DNA of 35,008 nucleotides from the NCBI GenBank assembly GCA_027488935.1, contig JAIYAP010000065.1, positions 1-35,008 on the forward strand, given 5' to 3'. This DNA comes from Saprospiraceae bacterium (lineage in GTDB: Bacteria > Bacteroidota > Bacteroidia > Chitinophagales > Saprospiraceae). The notes beneath the pieces were generated by a model, which worked only from the letters and a program-made list of their open reading frames with translations, was not told where the DNA came from and made no database searches. Shown piece by piece: positions 8,839 to 17,688 of this stretch. The stretch's first letter is position 1. Each line of letters starts with the position of its first letter. The position numbers and the translations under genes were made by a program.

Positions 8839-8938
8839 TTTCAGTACAATTTTGCCGAAAAGTAACTGATCCTAGCGTTTGGAGACATTAAGATTGGGTT
8901 AAGTATATAGCCCAAATTAACTAATTTACTATATTTCA

Positions 8939-8954
8939 ATATTTTATAAAATAT
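8939..8954. repeat. Perfect 16-bp AT palindrome
   Basis: ATATTTTATAAAATAT is a perfect inverted repeat in the 147-bp AT-rich gap between the RDD gene and the TonB-receptor gene. It could be a protein-binding site or a weak 3' hairpin for the RDD transcript. Palindromes of this type also arise by chance in such AT-rich DNA. Confidence 0.35.
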
Positions 8955-8985
8955 AAAAAATAAGATTAAATGCTTTTTACCCGTT

Positions 8986-9726
8986 TTAGCGCGTCAAAAC
9001 CACATAATCGCGCAGTACGGTTTTTAAAAAATCCAGGCGGTTGGAAGGCGGGCGGTCCAGTCCCAGCAAGGGCATCAGGTGGGTAACTAAATCAATAATC
9101 ACTTCTTCATGAGCCTGGTTGGGGTATTGGCCATGCCGTGTCAGCACGGTTTTTATAAAAATCAAATCCTGTTCCGTAAGCACCCGCACCTGTGGGTACA
9201 CGGGGGTGTAATTTTGCAGGGAGGAAATGTTGAGAATATCCTCCAGGCGGTATTGGTATTGAGTGCTGAGCAATTTGATAATGGTGGTGTTGGCCGCCAT
9301 ATCGCCCATGCGCTGGGCTTTAGGGCTGGTTTTGATCAATACGGAACCCAGCACACCCAAGCTCAAAAAAGCATCCATTAAGTACAAAATAGCACGGAGC
9401 ACGACATCGCCCCACTCCGGTTCTTTTCCGTCTAAGCGTACTACTTTGATGCCCAATACCTTTTTACCGGGTGTCTGCCCGGCATTCCATATTTCGAAAA
9501 AGATGAAATACAGGAAAAAACCAACCGTAAAAACAATCATCATCAAGGTCAGCGCCACCTCGCCCATTTGACCGAACAATGCTTGTACCAATTGCATCAG
9601 GATAAAAGCGCCAAAGCATACCAGCAGGAAATCCAATACCCACGCCAGCAAACGCTCGCGCAGGGAGGCCAGCTCGTATTCTATGGTAACATTTTGTGTG
9701 GTGGTGATGTCAATTGTTTTTTGCAT
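8986..9726 (-). CDS. RDD family membrane protein
   Basis: The 246-residue protein has the RDD fold: an N-terminal amphipathic stretch ending in LRERLLAWVLDFLLVCFGAF with the defining R and D residues, a second hydrophobic segment near 55-80 (LTLMMIVFTVGFFLYFIFFE), then the typical NAGQTPGKKVLGIKVVRLDG motif and a third hydrophobic stretch. About 85 residues after this are soluble. RDD proteins are inner-membrane proteins of mostly unknown role, some acting in ion homeostasis. The start lies 6 bp after the dapD stop, which points to one transcript with dapD. Confidence 0.85.
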   Translation of the reverse strand: MQKTIDITTTQNVTIEYELASLRERLLAWVLDFLLVCFGAFILMQLVQALFGQMGEVALTLMMIVFTVGFFLYFIFFEIWNAGQTPGKKVLGIKVVRLDGKEPEWGDVVLRAILYLMDAFLSLGVLGSVLIKTSPKAQRMGDMAANTTIIKLLSTQYQYRLEDILNISSLQNYTPVYPQVRVLTEQDLIFIKTVLTRHGQYPNQAHEEVIIDLVTHLMPLLGLDRPPSNRLDFLKTVLRDYVVLTR

Positions 9727-9732
9727 CCTGTT

Positions 9733-10551
9733 TTAACCGGCTACCTGAAAATCGCGCAAAGCCTCATTGAGCGACACTTTTTTATCGGTACTTTCCTGGC
9801 GTTGTCCAATAATTAAGGCACAAGCGACCTGATACGAACCAGCAGTATATTCCCTGGTATAACTGCCCGGAATTACCACCGAACGCGCCGGAACACGGCC
9901 TTTCAGGATTTTGGGTTCCGAACCGGTCACATCTATGATATGGGTGCTTTGCGTAAGTACCACATTGGCGCCCAAAACAGCCTCCCGTTCTACATGGACG
10001 CCTTCGACCACAATACAGCGGGAACCGATAAAACATTCGTCTTCAATGATGGTCGGACTAGCCTGGGGCGGCTCCAATACGCCACCGATGCCTACGCCAC
10101 CGGCCAGGTGTACATTGCGGCCAATTTGTGCGCAAGAACCCACCGTAGCCCAGGTATCCACCATGGTGCCACTGCCTACCCAGGCACCAATATTGACATA
10201 AGAGGGCATCAAGATCGCGCCCCGCTCAATAAATGCTCCATACCGCGCCACGGCAGGCGGTACAACCCGCACCCCTTTTTGGGCATAGCCTGTTTTGAGC
10301 GGAATTTTATCGTGGTATTCGTACGGACCTACCTCAATGGTGTGCATTTCCTGGATGGGGAAATACAACAACACCGCTTTTTTAATCCATTCATGGGTTT
10401 TCCAGCTGCCATCGGGCAGCGGCTCTGCTACCCGCAATTCGCCGGCATCCAGCAATCCTACCACTTCCCGAATCGCCTTTTTTGTTTCCCAATGGGTCAG
10501 CAGCGCGCGGTCGTTCCAGGCGGTTTCAATTAAGGTTTGTAAATTGCTCAT
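9733..10551 (-). CDS. dapD: 2,3,4,5-tetrahydropyridine-2,6-dicarboxylate N-succinyltransferase
   Basis: The 272-residue length is standard for DapD. The enzyme transfers a succinyl group from succinyl-CoA to tetrahydrodipicolinate in the succinylase branch of lysine and meso-diaminopimelate synthesis, in the cytoplasm. The N-terminal helical domain (TLIETAWNDRALL near the start) is followed by a left-handed beta-helix of hexapeptide repeats from about 100 to 220 (VNIGAWVGSGTMVDTWATVG, IGRNVHLAGGVGIGGVLEP, IGSRCIVVEGVHV), with the conserved LEPPQASPTIIED segment. It sits 30 bp after the MlaE-type permease and 6 bp before the RDD gene. Its presence suggests that this organism makes diaminopimelate by the succinylase route instead of the aminotransferase (DapL) route. 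Confidence 0.95.
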   Translation of the reverse strand: MSNLQTLIETAWNDRALLTHWETKKAIREVVGLLDAGELRVAEPLPDGSWKTHEWIKKAVLLYFPIQEMHTIEVGPYEYHDKIPLKTGYAQKGVRVVPPAVARYGAFIERGAILMPSYVNIGAWVGSGTMVDTWATVGSCAQIGRNVHLAGGVGIGGVLEPPQASPTIIEDECFIGSRCIVVEGVHVEREAVLGANVVLTQSTHIIDVTGSEPKILKGRVPARSVVIPGSYTREYTAGSYQVACALIIGQRQESTDKKVSLNEALRDFQVAG

Positions 10552-10581
10552 ATCGTTGTTGGTAATCGTTTTTCTTAAGTT

Positions 10582-11343
10582 TTAAGTCGTCAGCAAAATC
10601 GCAATCAGGTAATCGGCCAGCAAAATCAAAATATCGCTGTACACCACCGCGCGGGTGCTTGCCTGCCCCAGTTCGATGCTGCCACCTTTTACGTTGTACC
10701 CCTGGTAACAAGATACGGAGGTCAAAATATAGGCAAAAACAAATGATTTTACATACATCATGAACACATTGTACGGGGCAAAATAGGACCGCACTCCTTG
10801 TATGTATTCTGCATCGGTAATCAATCCGGCTGGCACGCTGGCTAAGTAACCACCAATCACCGCAACAAATGCCGAAAAGGTAACCAGCAACGGAATCACC
10901 ACCACTGCGGCAATGATTTTTGGCATAATCAGGTAGGCAGCCGTGTTGACGCCCATCACTTCCATGGCATCAATATGCTCTTTTTGGCGCATGCCCCCGA
11001 TTTCGGCAGCCATGTTGGAACCTACTTTACCCGCCAAAACCAGGCAAGTAATGGTCGGCGATAATTCAATCAAAGCAAGGTCGCGCACAATGTAACCGAT
11101 GTAATAACGCGGCACCAATTGCCCGTCCAGCTGATAGGCAAACTGAATGGCCGCCACCGCGCCAATAAATACCGAAATGAGGCAAACGATAATCAGGGAA
11201 CCTACCCCGATATCATTCATTTGCCGCATGGTTTCTTTCCAATACATGGAAAATTTTTCAGGCCGTCCAAAAGCCTGTTTCATCATGAGCAGGTAGCGCC
11301 CTAAGTGGACAAGGTAATTGTATCGATCCAAAGATTCGTTCAT
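10582..11343 (-). CDS. MlaE/YrbE-type ABC transporter permease
   Basis: The 253-residue product (ATG at 11343, MNESLDRYNY; a longer frame to 11427 adds a non-membrane stretch and is less likely) belongs to the MlaE family. This is the inner-membrane permease of lipid transporters that move phospholipids between inner and outer membrane. It has several membrane segments (VGSLIIVCLISVFIGAVAAI; a run of V, I and A near 170-200; the C-terminus) and the conserved coupling region VGSNMAAEIGGMRQKEHIDA followed by MEVMGV. The partner ATPase (MlaF) and the MCE protein (MlaD), often adjacent, are not in the window; downstream come dapD and RDD. Confidence 0.88.
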   Translation of the reverse strand: MNESLDRYNYLVHLGRYLLMMKQAFGRPEKFSMYWKETMRQMNDIGVGSLIIVCLISVFIGAVAAIQFAYQLDGQLVPRYYIGYIVRDLALIELSPTITCLVLAGKVGSNMAAEIGGMRQKEHIDAMEVMGVNTAAYLIMPKIIAAVVVIPLLVTFSAFVAVIGGYLASVPAGLITDAEYIQGVRSYFAPYNVFMMYVKSFVFAYILTSVSCYQGYNVKGGSIELGQASTRAVVYSDILILLADYLIAILLTT

Positions 11344-11591
11344 ATACGCAGTGGGTAGTAAGCGGTGCAAGGTCCATAAACGCAGGAAATTACACCGTGT
11401 TTTGCCAAATTTGAAAACAGGCACCAAAGGTTCGAGGTTTTTTGCAAAACTTTGCGCCGTCGCACGGTTTTTTTTGCCACCTTTTCGTCGTTTCTATCAT
11501 TCGGCGTACGAACGGAGTCTAAAAAACGCGGCGGACTGCCAAATCGGCTCCATTTTTGTTTCCACCACACACAAACTACGTTCCAGCACTT

Positions 11592-12737
11592 ATGAAATTT
11601 GCCACAAAAGTTATTCATGCCGGCATTGAGCCCGATCCGTCTACCGGCGCGGTCATGACGCCTATTTTCCAAACCTCCACGTATGCCCAAGCAGCGCCCG
11701 GCGATCACAAAGGCTACGAATATGCGCGCACGCAAAACCCGACACGCAGTACCCTGGAGAAAAACCTGGCGGCGCTGGAAAATGGCGTGGATGCCATTTG
11801 TTTCGGTTCTGGTTTGGCCGCCCAGGACGCCGTAACCAAATTGCTCCAGGCGGGCGATGAGATTGTGGCCGTCAATGACTTGTACGGCGGTTCTTACCGT
11901 CAAATGGTGCGTGTGTACGGCCCTTGGGGACTCAAAAGCCGGTTCGTGGACCTTTATACGGCTGAAAACCTGGAACAAGAGATTGGCCCGGATACCAAAT
12001 TGATCTGGATTGAAACCCCTACCAATCCGATGCTCAATATTGTAGATATCGAAGCCATTTGTACGATTGCCCGCAAACACGGCATTCTTACTTGTGTAGA
12101 TAACACATTTGCATCGCCTTATCTGCAAAATCCGCTCGATTTGGGGGCTGATATTGTGCTGCATTCGGCGACTAAATACATCGGTGGACACTCGGATGTG
12201 GTGCATGGCTGCCTGGTCGTAAAAGATCCTGCCTTGGCCGAACGCCTGCACTTTATTCAAAATGCCAGCGGTGCCGTACCTGGTCCGATGGATTGCTTTT
12301 TGGTATTACGGGGCATTAAAACCCTGCACTTGCGGGTACAACGCGCCTGCGAAAATGCGGAAATCATTGCCCGACACTTAGCGCAGCACCCAAAAGTTGC
12401 CAAAGTGTTCTGGCCTGGATTTGAAAACCATCCGAATCACGCCATCGCGAAAAAGCAAATGCGCATGTTTGGCGGCATGGTATCTTTCGATTTAAAGGAA
12501 AATACGCTCGAAAATGCTACAAAGGTGCTGAGCAGTACCCATTTGTTTACCCTGGCCGAATCCTTGGGCGGTGTAGAATCGCTGATTGGTCACCCGGCCA
12601 GCATGACCCACGCCAGCATTCCCCGGGAAGCGCGCTTGAAAGTAGGCCTGACGGATTCCTTGATTCGCCTGAGTATTGGGGTGGAAGATGTGACCGATCT
12701 GATTGCCGATCTGGATGCGGCATTGGAATTGGTATAA
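11592..12737 (+). CDS. Cystathionine gamma-synthase/gamma-lyase family PLP enzyme
   Basis: The 381-residue protein starts at ATG 11592 (MKFATKVIHAG); a TTG 36 bp upstream is open but does not fit the family start. It is a Cys/Met-metabolism PLP enzyme: GYEYARTQNPTRSTLE near 41-56, GSGLAAQDA for cofactor binding near 72-80, the aspartate in CVDNTFASPYLQNP (D170), and the PLP lysine in SATKYIGGHSD (K195). Such enzymes handle O-acylhomoserine plus cysteine (gamma-synthase, MetB-like) or cleave cystathionine (gamma-lyase). Sequence inspection alone does not separate the two, so no symbol is given. The gene is divergent from the MlaE-type permease and ends at a long hairpin shared with the convergent MoxR gene. 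Confidence 0.92.
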   Translation: MKFATKVIHAGIEPDPSTGAVMTPIFQTSTYAQAAPGDHKGYEYARTQNPTRSTLEKNLAALENGVDAICFGSGLAAQDAVTKLLQAGDEIVAVNDLYGGSYRQMVRVYGPWGLKSRFVDLYTAENLEQEIGPDTKLIWIETPTNPMLNIVDIEAICTIARKHGILTCVDNTFASPYLQNPLDLGADIVLHSATKYIGGHSDVVHGCLVVKDPALAERLHFIQNASGAVPGPMDCFLVLRGIKTLHLRVQRACENAEIIARHLAQHPKVAKVFWPGFENHPNHAIAKKQMRMFGGMVSFDLKENTLENATKVLSSTHLFTLAESLGGVESLIGHPASMTHASIPREARLKVGLTDSLIRLSIGVEDVTDLIADLDAALELV

Positions 12738-12751
12738 ATTCAAAAAAGCAT

Positions 12752-12803
12752 ATATGCGTCATCCCGAATTTTGGTTAAAACCAGAATTTAAGATGACGCA
12801 TAT
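12752..12803. terminator. Bidirectional hairpin between convergent genes
   Basis: Arms ATATGCGTCATC (12752-12763) and GATGACGCATAT (12792-12803) pair perfectly over 12 bp. An inner pairing AATTTTGG (12767-12774) with CCAGAATT (12781-12788) has one mismatch and encloses a TTAAAA loop. It sits between the stop of the PLP enzyme (12737) and the stop of moxR (12811), so it can serve both. The inner part carries ATCCCGAATTTTGGT, which recurs in the terminator at 34767-34806. Confidence 0.75.
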
Positions 12804-12810
12804 TTATATA

Positions 12811-13776
12811 CTACAACATCGTTTCAATGATGTTTTCCTCCGTAACCCCTTCCGCTTCTGCCTTATAGTTGCGCACAATACGATGGCGCAACACCAAACT
12901 GGCAATCGCTTTTACATCTTCAATATCTGGTGAATATTTGCCGTGGATGGCTGCATGGCATTTGGCACCCAAAACCAGGTATTGGCTTGCTCGTGGACCA
13001 GCGCCCCAACCCAGGTAATTATTTGCTTCTTTGGTAGCGCGGGTAGTGCCCGGACGGGTTTTAGAAACCAAACCTACCGCATACTCCAATAAATTATCAG
13101 CGACCGGAATTTTGCGTATCAATTGCTGATACTCCAAAATTTGCTCCGTGTTGAGGACGTGGCGCAACTGAACGGTGCGGGAGGAGGTGGTATTTTTCAC
13201 CACTTCAACCTCTTGCTCGTACGTAGGGTACGTCAGCGGAATATTGAGCATAAAACGGTCGAGCTGGGCTTCCGGCAAGGGATAGGTGCCTTCCTGCTCA
13301 ATCGGGTTTTGGGTTGCCAATACAAAAAATGGTGCTGGCAAAAGGTGCCGAACCCCATTTACCGTTACAGACCGCTCTTGCATGGCTTCCAATAATGCCG
13401 CCTGCGTTTTGGGCGGTGTCCGGTTGATCTCATCCGCCAACACAATATTGGCAAAAATAGGGCCACGGGTAAAACGGAACTTCCGGTCTTCATCCAAAAT
13501 CTCCGAACCCGTTATGTCGGAAGGCATCAAGTCGGGTGTAAATTGAATCCGTTTAAAATCGAGGTCCAACACCTCAGCAATGGTACTAACCAACAAGGTT
13601 TTCGCCAAACCCGGCACACCCACCAACAAGGAGTGGCCATTGGAAAACAGGGAAATGATAACTGCGCGGACTACATCGTCTTGGCCTACAATCACTTTAC
13701 CGATTTCGGCTGAAAGTGTCTGGTAGGTTTGAGCAAGGGCATCTACCGCTTCTACGTCCGATTTGAAATTTGACAT
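12811..13776 (-). CDS. MoxR family AAA+ ATPase
   Basis: The 321-residue protein is a MoxR-type AAA+ ATPase, a chaperone-like factor thought to help mature or activate metal-binding and other protein complexes. Walker A is GVPGLAKT (53-60); Walker B with the MoxR signature LADEINRTPPKTQAALLEAM starts near 113; the sensor region is FVLATQNPIEQEGTYPLPEA, and DRFML follows. The start ATG at 13776 is supported by a perfect -7 box at 13886-13893. MoxR genes in this phylum often precede DUF58 and VWA-domain genes; here the next gene is convergent, so the usual partners are missing. Confidence 0.92.
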   Translation of the reverse strand: MSNFKSDVEAVDALAQTYQTLSAEIGKVIVGQDDVVRAVIISLFSNGHSLLVGVPGLAKTLLVSTIAEVLDLDFKRIQFTPDLMPSDITGSEILDEDRKFRFTRGPIFANIVLADEINRTPPKTQAALLEAMQERSVTVNGVRHLLPAPFFVLATQNPIEQEGTYPLPEAQLDRFMLNIPLTYPTYEQEVEVVKNTTSSRTVQLRHVLNTEQILEYQQLIRKIPVADNLLEYAVGLVSKTRPGTTRATKEANNYLGWGAGPRASQYLVLGAKCHAAIHGKYSPDIEDVKAIASLVLRHRIVRNYKAEAEGVTEENIIETML

Positions 13777-13885
13777 TTTGTGGATGGTGGTATGGATGGT
13801 TTGTGAATATTTGCTTGTTTATAACGGTGCACTTTTCAGGTGAAATAAACGCCAGGTGCCGCGTTTTGTTTCGTTTTGAACAGCG

Positions 13886-13893
13886 CAAAAGTA
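13886..13893 (-). promoter_or_regulatory. -7 box for moxR
   Basis: Minus-strand TACTTTTG matches the Bacteroidota primary sigma -7 consensus TAnnTTTG. It lies 109 bp before the moxR start, giving a leader of about 100 nt. No clear TTG -33 element is seen at normal spacing. Confidence 0.45.
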
Positions 13894-13940
13894 CGTGTTG
13901 GTATGATTACGGACGGTTTATGGCCGAAATCAAACCCAAT

Positions 13941-16349
13941 TTATTTCTTTGGCACACTGCTGGTTTCGCGCTTTCCGTGCTTTTTTGACCATTCGAACAT
14001 TTCGGCCAATACGTGCAGCACGCTCTCGCGGCCACGGTATCCATGCGATTCGAATGGCAATAATACCAGCCGCGCCGTGCCGCCATTGCCTTTAATAGCC
14101 TGAAACAAACGCTCCGACTGGATCGTAAAGGTACCCGGATTGTTGTCAGCTTCTCCGTGGATCATCAACAACGGTGTTTTGATCTTATTGGCATAAGTGA
14201 AGGGCGACAGGTTGTGGTAAATTTCGGGCGCTTCCCAATAAGAACGGCGCTCGCTTTGAAAACCAAAAGGGGTCAGTGTACGGTTGTAAGCGCCCGAACG
14301 CGCGATACCAAAGGCATAGTCATCAGAGTGCGCCAACAAATTCGCGGTCATAAAGGCGCCGTAAGAGTGTCCACCCACGCCGACCTGATTGCGGTCGATG
14401 ATGCCCAATGAATCGAGGTAGTCAATGGCCGCGCGACCAGAACTGGTGATTTGCTCTACAAAAGTGTTGTTCATCAGTTCGGGTGTACCTACTACCGGCA
14501 TGGTGGCATCCATCAACACGGCATAACCTTGCATCACAAAAAACAAAGGCGAATCGCCGCGATAATACGTGAATTTGTTGTCCGAATTGCGCACCTGTCC
14601 TGCTGTGCTTGCATCGCCGTATTCGAGCGGGTAAGCCCAGATAAACAAAGGAACGCGCTGGCCTTTTTTATAATCGAGTGGCAAATACAAGGTGCCATTT
14701 AAAGGCACTCCGTCTTTACGGGTGTATTTGATCAAGCGTTTTTCAATGCCCGTGAGCAAGGGCGCCGGATCCCGAAAGTCGGTCAATGCGCGTTGCATCG
14801 CACTTTCTGTAAAGCGCAAAATGTAATTGGGCGGGGTTGTTTTATTCTGGTATCGGGTAATAAACCGGCTGCGGTCTTTGCCTACAAAAGAAATAAACTC
14901 ATCAAAAGCATTCGCCGGGCAAGTGTACACGGGTTCGCGCTCTTTGGTTTTCAAATTAAACCGATCGAGGCGCGGAAACTGGCCCTTGGGAGAAGCACCC
15001 TCATTGGTAAAATATACCCAATTGCTGTCTTGCAACAGGACATCATCACCATTGGGCAGGCGATCATATACAGGCTCGCCTGGTGCGTTATAATCGTCGT
15101 TGATGCTCACATCAAACAAGGTGTCTTTCGCTGCAGGGTTGCTCAAATTTACTTTATACGAGGTTGCCCAGCGCCGATCGCGGTCGTATTCAGCCACAAT
15201 GGCCTGATCAGGGGTATTCAACCATTCAAAACCGGCAAAACGAAATTTTAATTTTGTCAGTTCTTTCGGTTCGGCACTAAAAGGTGCGTCTTGTGCCATT
15301 ATTTTATCGCGGAAATCGGCCTTTTTAACCGGATCGCCGCCATCCAATGCCTCTACCCACAACAAGCGGGCTGGATACAAGGGCTGCCATTCGAACTCCC
15401 GTGGACCGGTTACTACACCCTGGCGGGGAATATCGTCTGTAACCGGAAATTCTACCACACTGCGCACTGTTTTGCCTGTTTTATCCCAAATTTCTGTTTT
15501 ACGGGCAAAATTGGCATACTGTACCCGGTACGAAAACGGCCGGCGCAAGGTGGTAACCAACAAATAATTTTCGTCGGGCGAAAAACCCGCACTCATATAC
15601 AAACCAGGCGCTCCCAGGTTTTGAACAGCACCGGTAGATTGATTTACAATGGCCAGTTGCGACTGGGCATAATATTCGAACAATTTGGCGTCGTTGTCGT
15701 TGCGCAACAAATCCTGGTACGTCATCACCTGGGCCGCTTTGCCATTTACTTCTTCTACCGCAGGACCACTTGGCACGTTGGAAATAACCGGTGCAGCGCC
15801 CCGGGCCGCTGGAATGGCACGCACCAACAAGCGCTCGCTGTCTTCCAACCAACGCATGGGGCTACCCAAAATATCGTTCACAACAAAAGTGCCTATCCGT
15901 TTGGATTTTCCAGTCATCGCATCGGCAGTCCACAACTGAACACCCTCGGCGGCATCTACCAGAAAAGCAATTTTTTTGCCATCGGGCGACCAGGCGCTGG
16001 CGTTCAGCCGACCCGCGCTGGGCAATTCAATGGATACCTTTTTTTGTTCATTGATCCAAATTACGGTCAGTGCCGTGTATTCCGTGATCCGTTGGCGCGC
16101 ATTCAAATTAGGATTGATGCGTACACCGGCCAATTTCAAAAAAGGCTCGGCCAACACTGCGATGCTCGGGTTCGGGTTGTAATCAGTGAGCAACAAGGCT
16201 TCTTTGGTCGGATTGATGCTTACACCGGGTGTAGCTTTGGCCTCCACAATACGCACCACATCGTCAGCAGGGCGTTTGTAGGTAGATTGGGCCATTGTAA
16301 AATTTGCTGAAAGCAATACGGCAAGAAAAAGAAGTGCAATTAAACGCAT
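13941..16349 (-). CDS. S9 family peptidase, glutamyl endopeptidase (CGEP) type
   Basis: The 802-residue exported protein has a signal peptide (MRLIALLFLAVLLSANFTMA, cleavage near AQS). An N-terminal beta-propeller region (about 30-520; for example AWSPDGKKIAFLVD and GFSPDENYLLVT) is followed by the alpha/beta-hydrolase peptidase domain. The nucleophile is in GGHSYGAFMTANLLAHS (S662); the acid is D735 in IHGEADNNPG, and the histidine is H769 in FESHGYRG. The GGHSYGAFMTANLLAH form and ADNNPGTF resemble the plant chloroplast glutamyl endopeptidase subgroup of prolyl oligopeptidases. A role in periplasmic peptide turnover is inferred. It follows the 78-residue membrane protein by 35 bp and may share its transcript. 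Confidence 0.9.
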   Translation of the reverse strand: MRLIALLFLAVLLSANFTMAQSTYKRPADDVVRIVEAKATPGVSINPTKEALLLTDYNPNPSIAVLAEPFLKLAGVRINPNLNARQRITEYTALTVIWINEQKKVSIELPSAGRLNASAWSPDGKKIAFLVDAAEGVQLWTADAMTGKSKRIGTFVVNDILGSPMRWLEDSERLLVRAIPAARGAAPVISNVPSGPAVEEVNGKAAQVMTYQDLLRNDNDAKLFEYYAQSQLAIVNQSTGAVQNLGAPGLYMSAGFSPDENYLLVTTLRRPFSYRVQYANFARKTEIWDKTGKTVRSVVEFPVTDDIPRQGVVTGPREFEWQPLYPARLLWVEALDGGDPVKKADFRDKIMAQDAPFSAEPKELTKLKFRFAGFEWLNTPDQAIVAEYDRDRRWATSYKVNLSNPAAKDTLFDVSINDDYNAPGEPVYDRLPNGDDVLLQDSNWVYFTNEGASPKGQFPRLDRFNLKTKEREPVYTCPANAFDEFISFVGKDRSRFITRYQNKTTPPNYILRFTESAMQRALTDFRDPAPLLTGIEKRLIKYTRKDGVPLNGTLYLPLDYKKGQRVPLFIWAYPLEYGDASTAGQVRNSDNKFTYYRGDSPLFFVMQGYAVLMDATMPVVGTPELMNNTFVEQITSSGRAAIDYLDSLGIIDRNQVGVGGHSYGAFMTANLLAHSDDYAFGIARSGAYNRTLTPFGFQSERRSYWEAPEIYHNLSPFTYANKIKTPLLMIHGEADNNPGTFTIQSERLFQAIKGNGGTARLVLLPFESHGYRGRESVLHVLAEMFEWSKKHGKRETSSVPKK

Positions 16350-16384
16350 GGAAAGTCTATGTTAAGCGGCGAAGTTATGGTTTT

Positions 16385-16621
16385 TCATCTATCAAAACGC
16401 TCATACCGCACCCGATGCAGGATGGAATTGCCAAAAATCGACAAACCAGCGTTGAAAACACATAAAGCGAAGGTTCCATACAGCACCCAACTGCCGCCCA
16501 ACTGCTTTACAGTGGCCGCATCCGACACTAAACAAAGCCCTGCACCCGTGAGTACAAGCCCCAAAGGCGCTTGTATCAACCATTGGCGGTAATGGTAACG
16601 CGCGTCTTTTAACTTTGCCAT
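16385..16621 (-). CDS. Small two-segment membrane protein
   Basis: The 78-residue product has two hydrophobic segments (LIQAPLGLVLTGAGLCLVSD and WVLYGTFALCVFNAGLSIFG) between a basic N-terminus (MAKLKDARYHYRQ) and a basic C-terminus (HRVRYERFDR). The ATG at 16621 lies 9 bp after the stop of the SIMPL gene, so cotranslation is likely. I do not recognise a named family. Confidence 0.7.
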   Translation of the reverse strand: MAKLKDARYHYRQWLIQAPLGLVLTGAGLCLVSDAATVKQLGGSWVLYGTFALCVFNAGLSIFGNSILHRVRYERFDR

Positions 16622-16630
16622 ATTTGTTTT

Positions 16631-17623
16631 TTAATCTATTTTCAAAGATTTAACCTCGCCATTGGGTGTTACAAGGATAAACTCTTTTTTAATGGCTGTT
16701 TTTACCGGCACGTTGCGCTCGCGTAACGTGTAGCGCACTACCAAATTGTAAGAAAACTGCACGGCTGGTTCCAGGATTTCGGGATTGATTACAATATCAT
16801 AATCGTTGGCAGGCACCGCGTTGTAAAAACGGGCGCTTGGCTTGTCTACGTTATTGACAATAATGTTGTTCTTCTCATCCGTATCAATCCGCTCTGAACT
16901 GAACGCCTGATACCGTTCGTATCGGTTGATGGGATATGCCACCCAGGCGTTTTCGGCCGTAACCAGGTAGGCGGAATCCAGTTGAATTCCAATGGCCTGA
17001 TACTGACTTTTTATTTTGGTCAGGTATTGAAAACTTACTTCCCGCAGATCCGAATATACGTTTTGAGGCTCTTTCACGAAATAATCTACCTTAATAATAT
17101 CGTATATTTCCTGGTGGGCCGCAGCGCTTACAATTTTATCGAGCAAAGCCGGAGTGGCATAGCGGATATGCACGTTTTTTTGCAACTCGAACCCTTTCGG
17201 GATTTCGGTATAGGTCTTTTTGGAAAACAACTTTTTGCTCACATCGTATTCATATTTGGGCAAAAAATTGACCATATCCACATAAATCGCATCGGCAGGA
17301 ATCCCGATGTTTTTTAGTTCATTCAAAAAACCGTCGAGGCGGGTATTGAACAGGGTGTTCGTTTCATCGGCTGTTTTACCCGTTTGAATCAGGTTAAAAA
17401 TGACCGTATACGAACTGGCTTTCTGGTTCGAAAGCGCATTGATGGTCACTTCAAGTTGATTGTTCTCCAAAATTGCCGCCGCCTTAGGCAAAGCGCGGTA
17501 CTGGGCGTTGTACTGAATGTTCTGGTAACTCTGTTGTTGGGTACCGTAATTACCCATTACCTGTGCGGAGGCATGCACGGTAGCGAAAAGCAGCAAAACA
17601 AAGCAAAATGTAGTTCGGATCAT
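16631..17623 (-). CDS. SIMPL (DUF541)-like exported protein
   Basis: The 330-residue protein starts at ATG 17623 (MIRTTFCFVLLLFATVHASA, a signal peptide); a longer frame to 17683 adds a hydrophilic stretch before the signal and is rejected. The mature part begins with a Q/N/Y-rich linker. It then shows the SIMPL pattern: an N-terminal strand ENNQLEVTINAL, a long helix with DGFLNELKNIGIPADAIYVD, and later KSQYQAIGIQLDSAYLV followed by a probable partner strand. SIMPL-domain proteins are periplasmic or outer-membrane proteins of poorly known role. It lies between DUF4293 (65 bp upstream) and the small membrane protein. Confidence 0.7.
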   Translation of the reverse strand: MIRTTFCFVLLLFATVHASAQVMGNYGTQQQSYQNIQYNAQYRALPKAAAILENNQLEVTINALSNQKASSYTVIFNLIQTGKTADETNTLFNTRLDGFLNELKNIGIPADAIYVDMVNFLPKYEYDVSKKLFSKKTYTEIPKGFELQKNVHIRYATPALLDKIVSAAAHQEIYDIIKVDYFVKEPQNVYSDLREVSFQYLTKIKSQYQAIGIQLDSAYLVTAENAWVAYPINRYERYQAFSSERIDTDEKNNIIVNNVDKPSARFYNAVPANDYDIVINPEILEPAVQFSYNLVVRYTLRERNVPVKTAIKKEFILVTPNGEVKSLKID

Positions 17624-17688
17624 GGTGTTATCTTTTGGTAATTGGAACGGCATTTCCCTGCATCCCATTGTCCGCCGCAACAAGTCTA

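Noticed and set aside
11430-11591. SAM riboswitch upstream of the PLP enzyme gene
   Set aside because: I could not trace a conserved SAM-I or SAM-II fold in this leader; only weak hairpins are visible.
11340-12260. Minus-strand open frame of 306 codons opposite the PLP enzyme
   Set aside because: The PLP enzyme has its cofactor lysine and family motifs on the other strand; the antisense product is featureless.
15291-16310. Plus-strand open frame of 339 codons opposite the S9 peptidase
   Set aside because: Antisense shadow of a well-supported gene; no recognisable motif.
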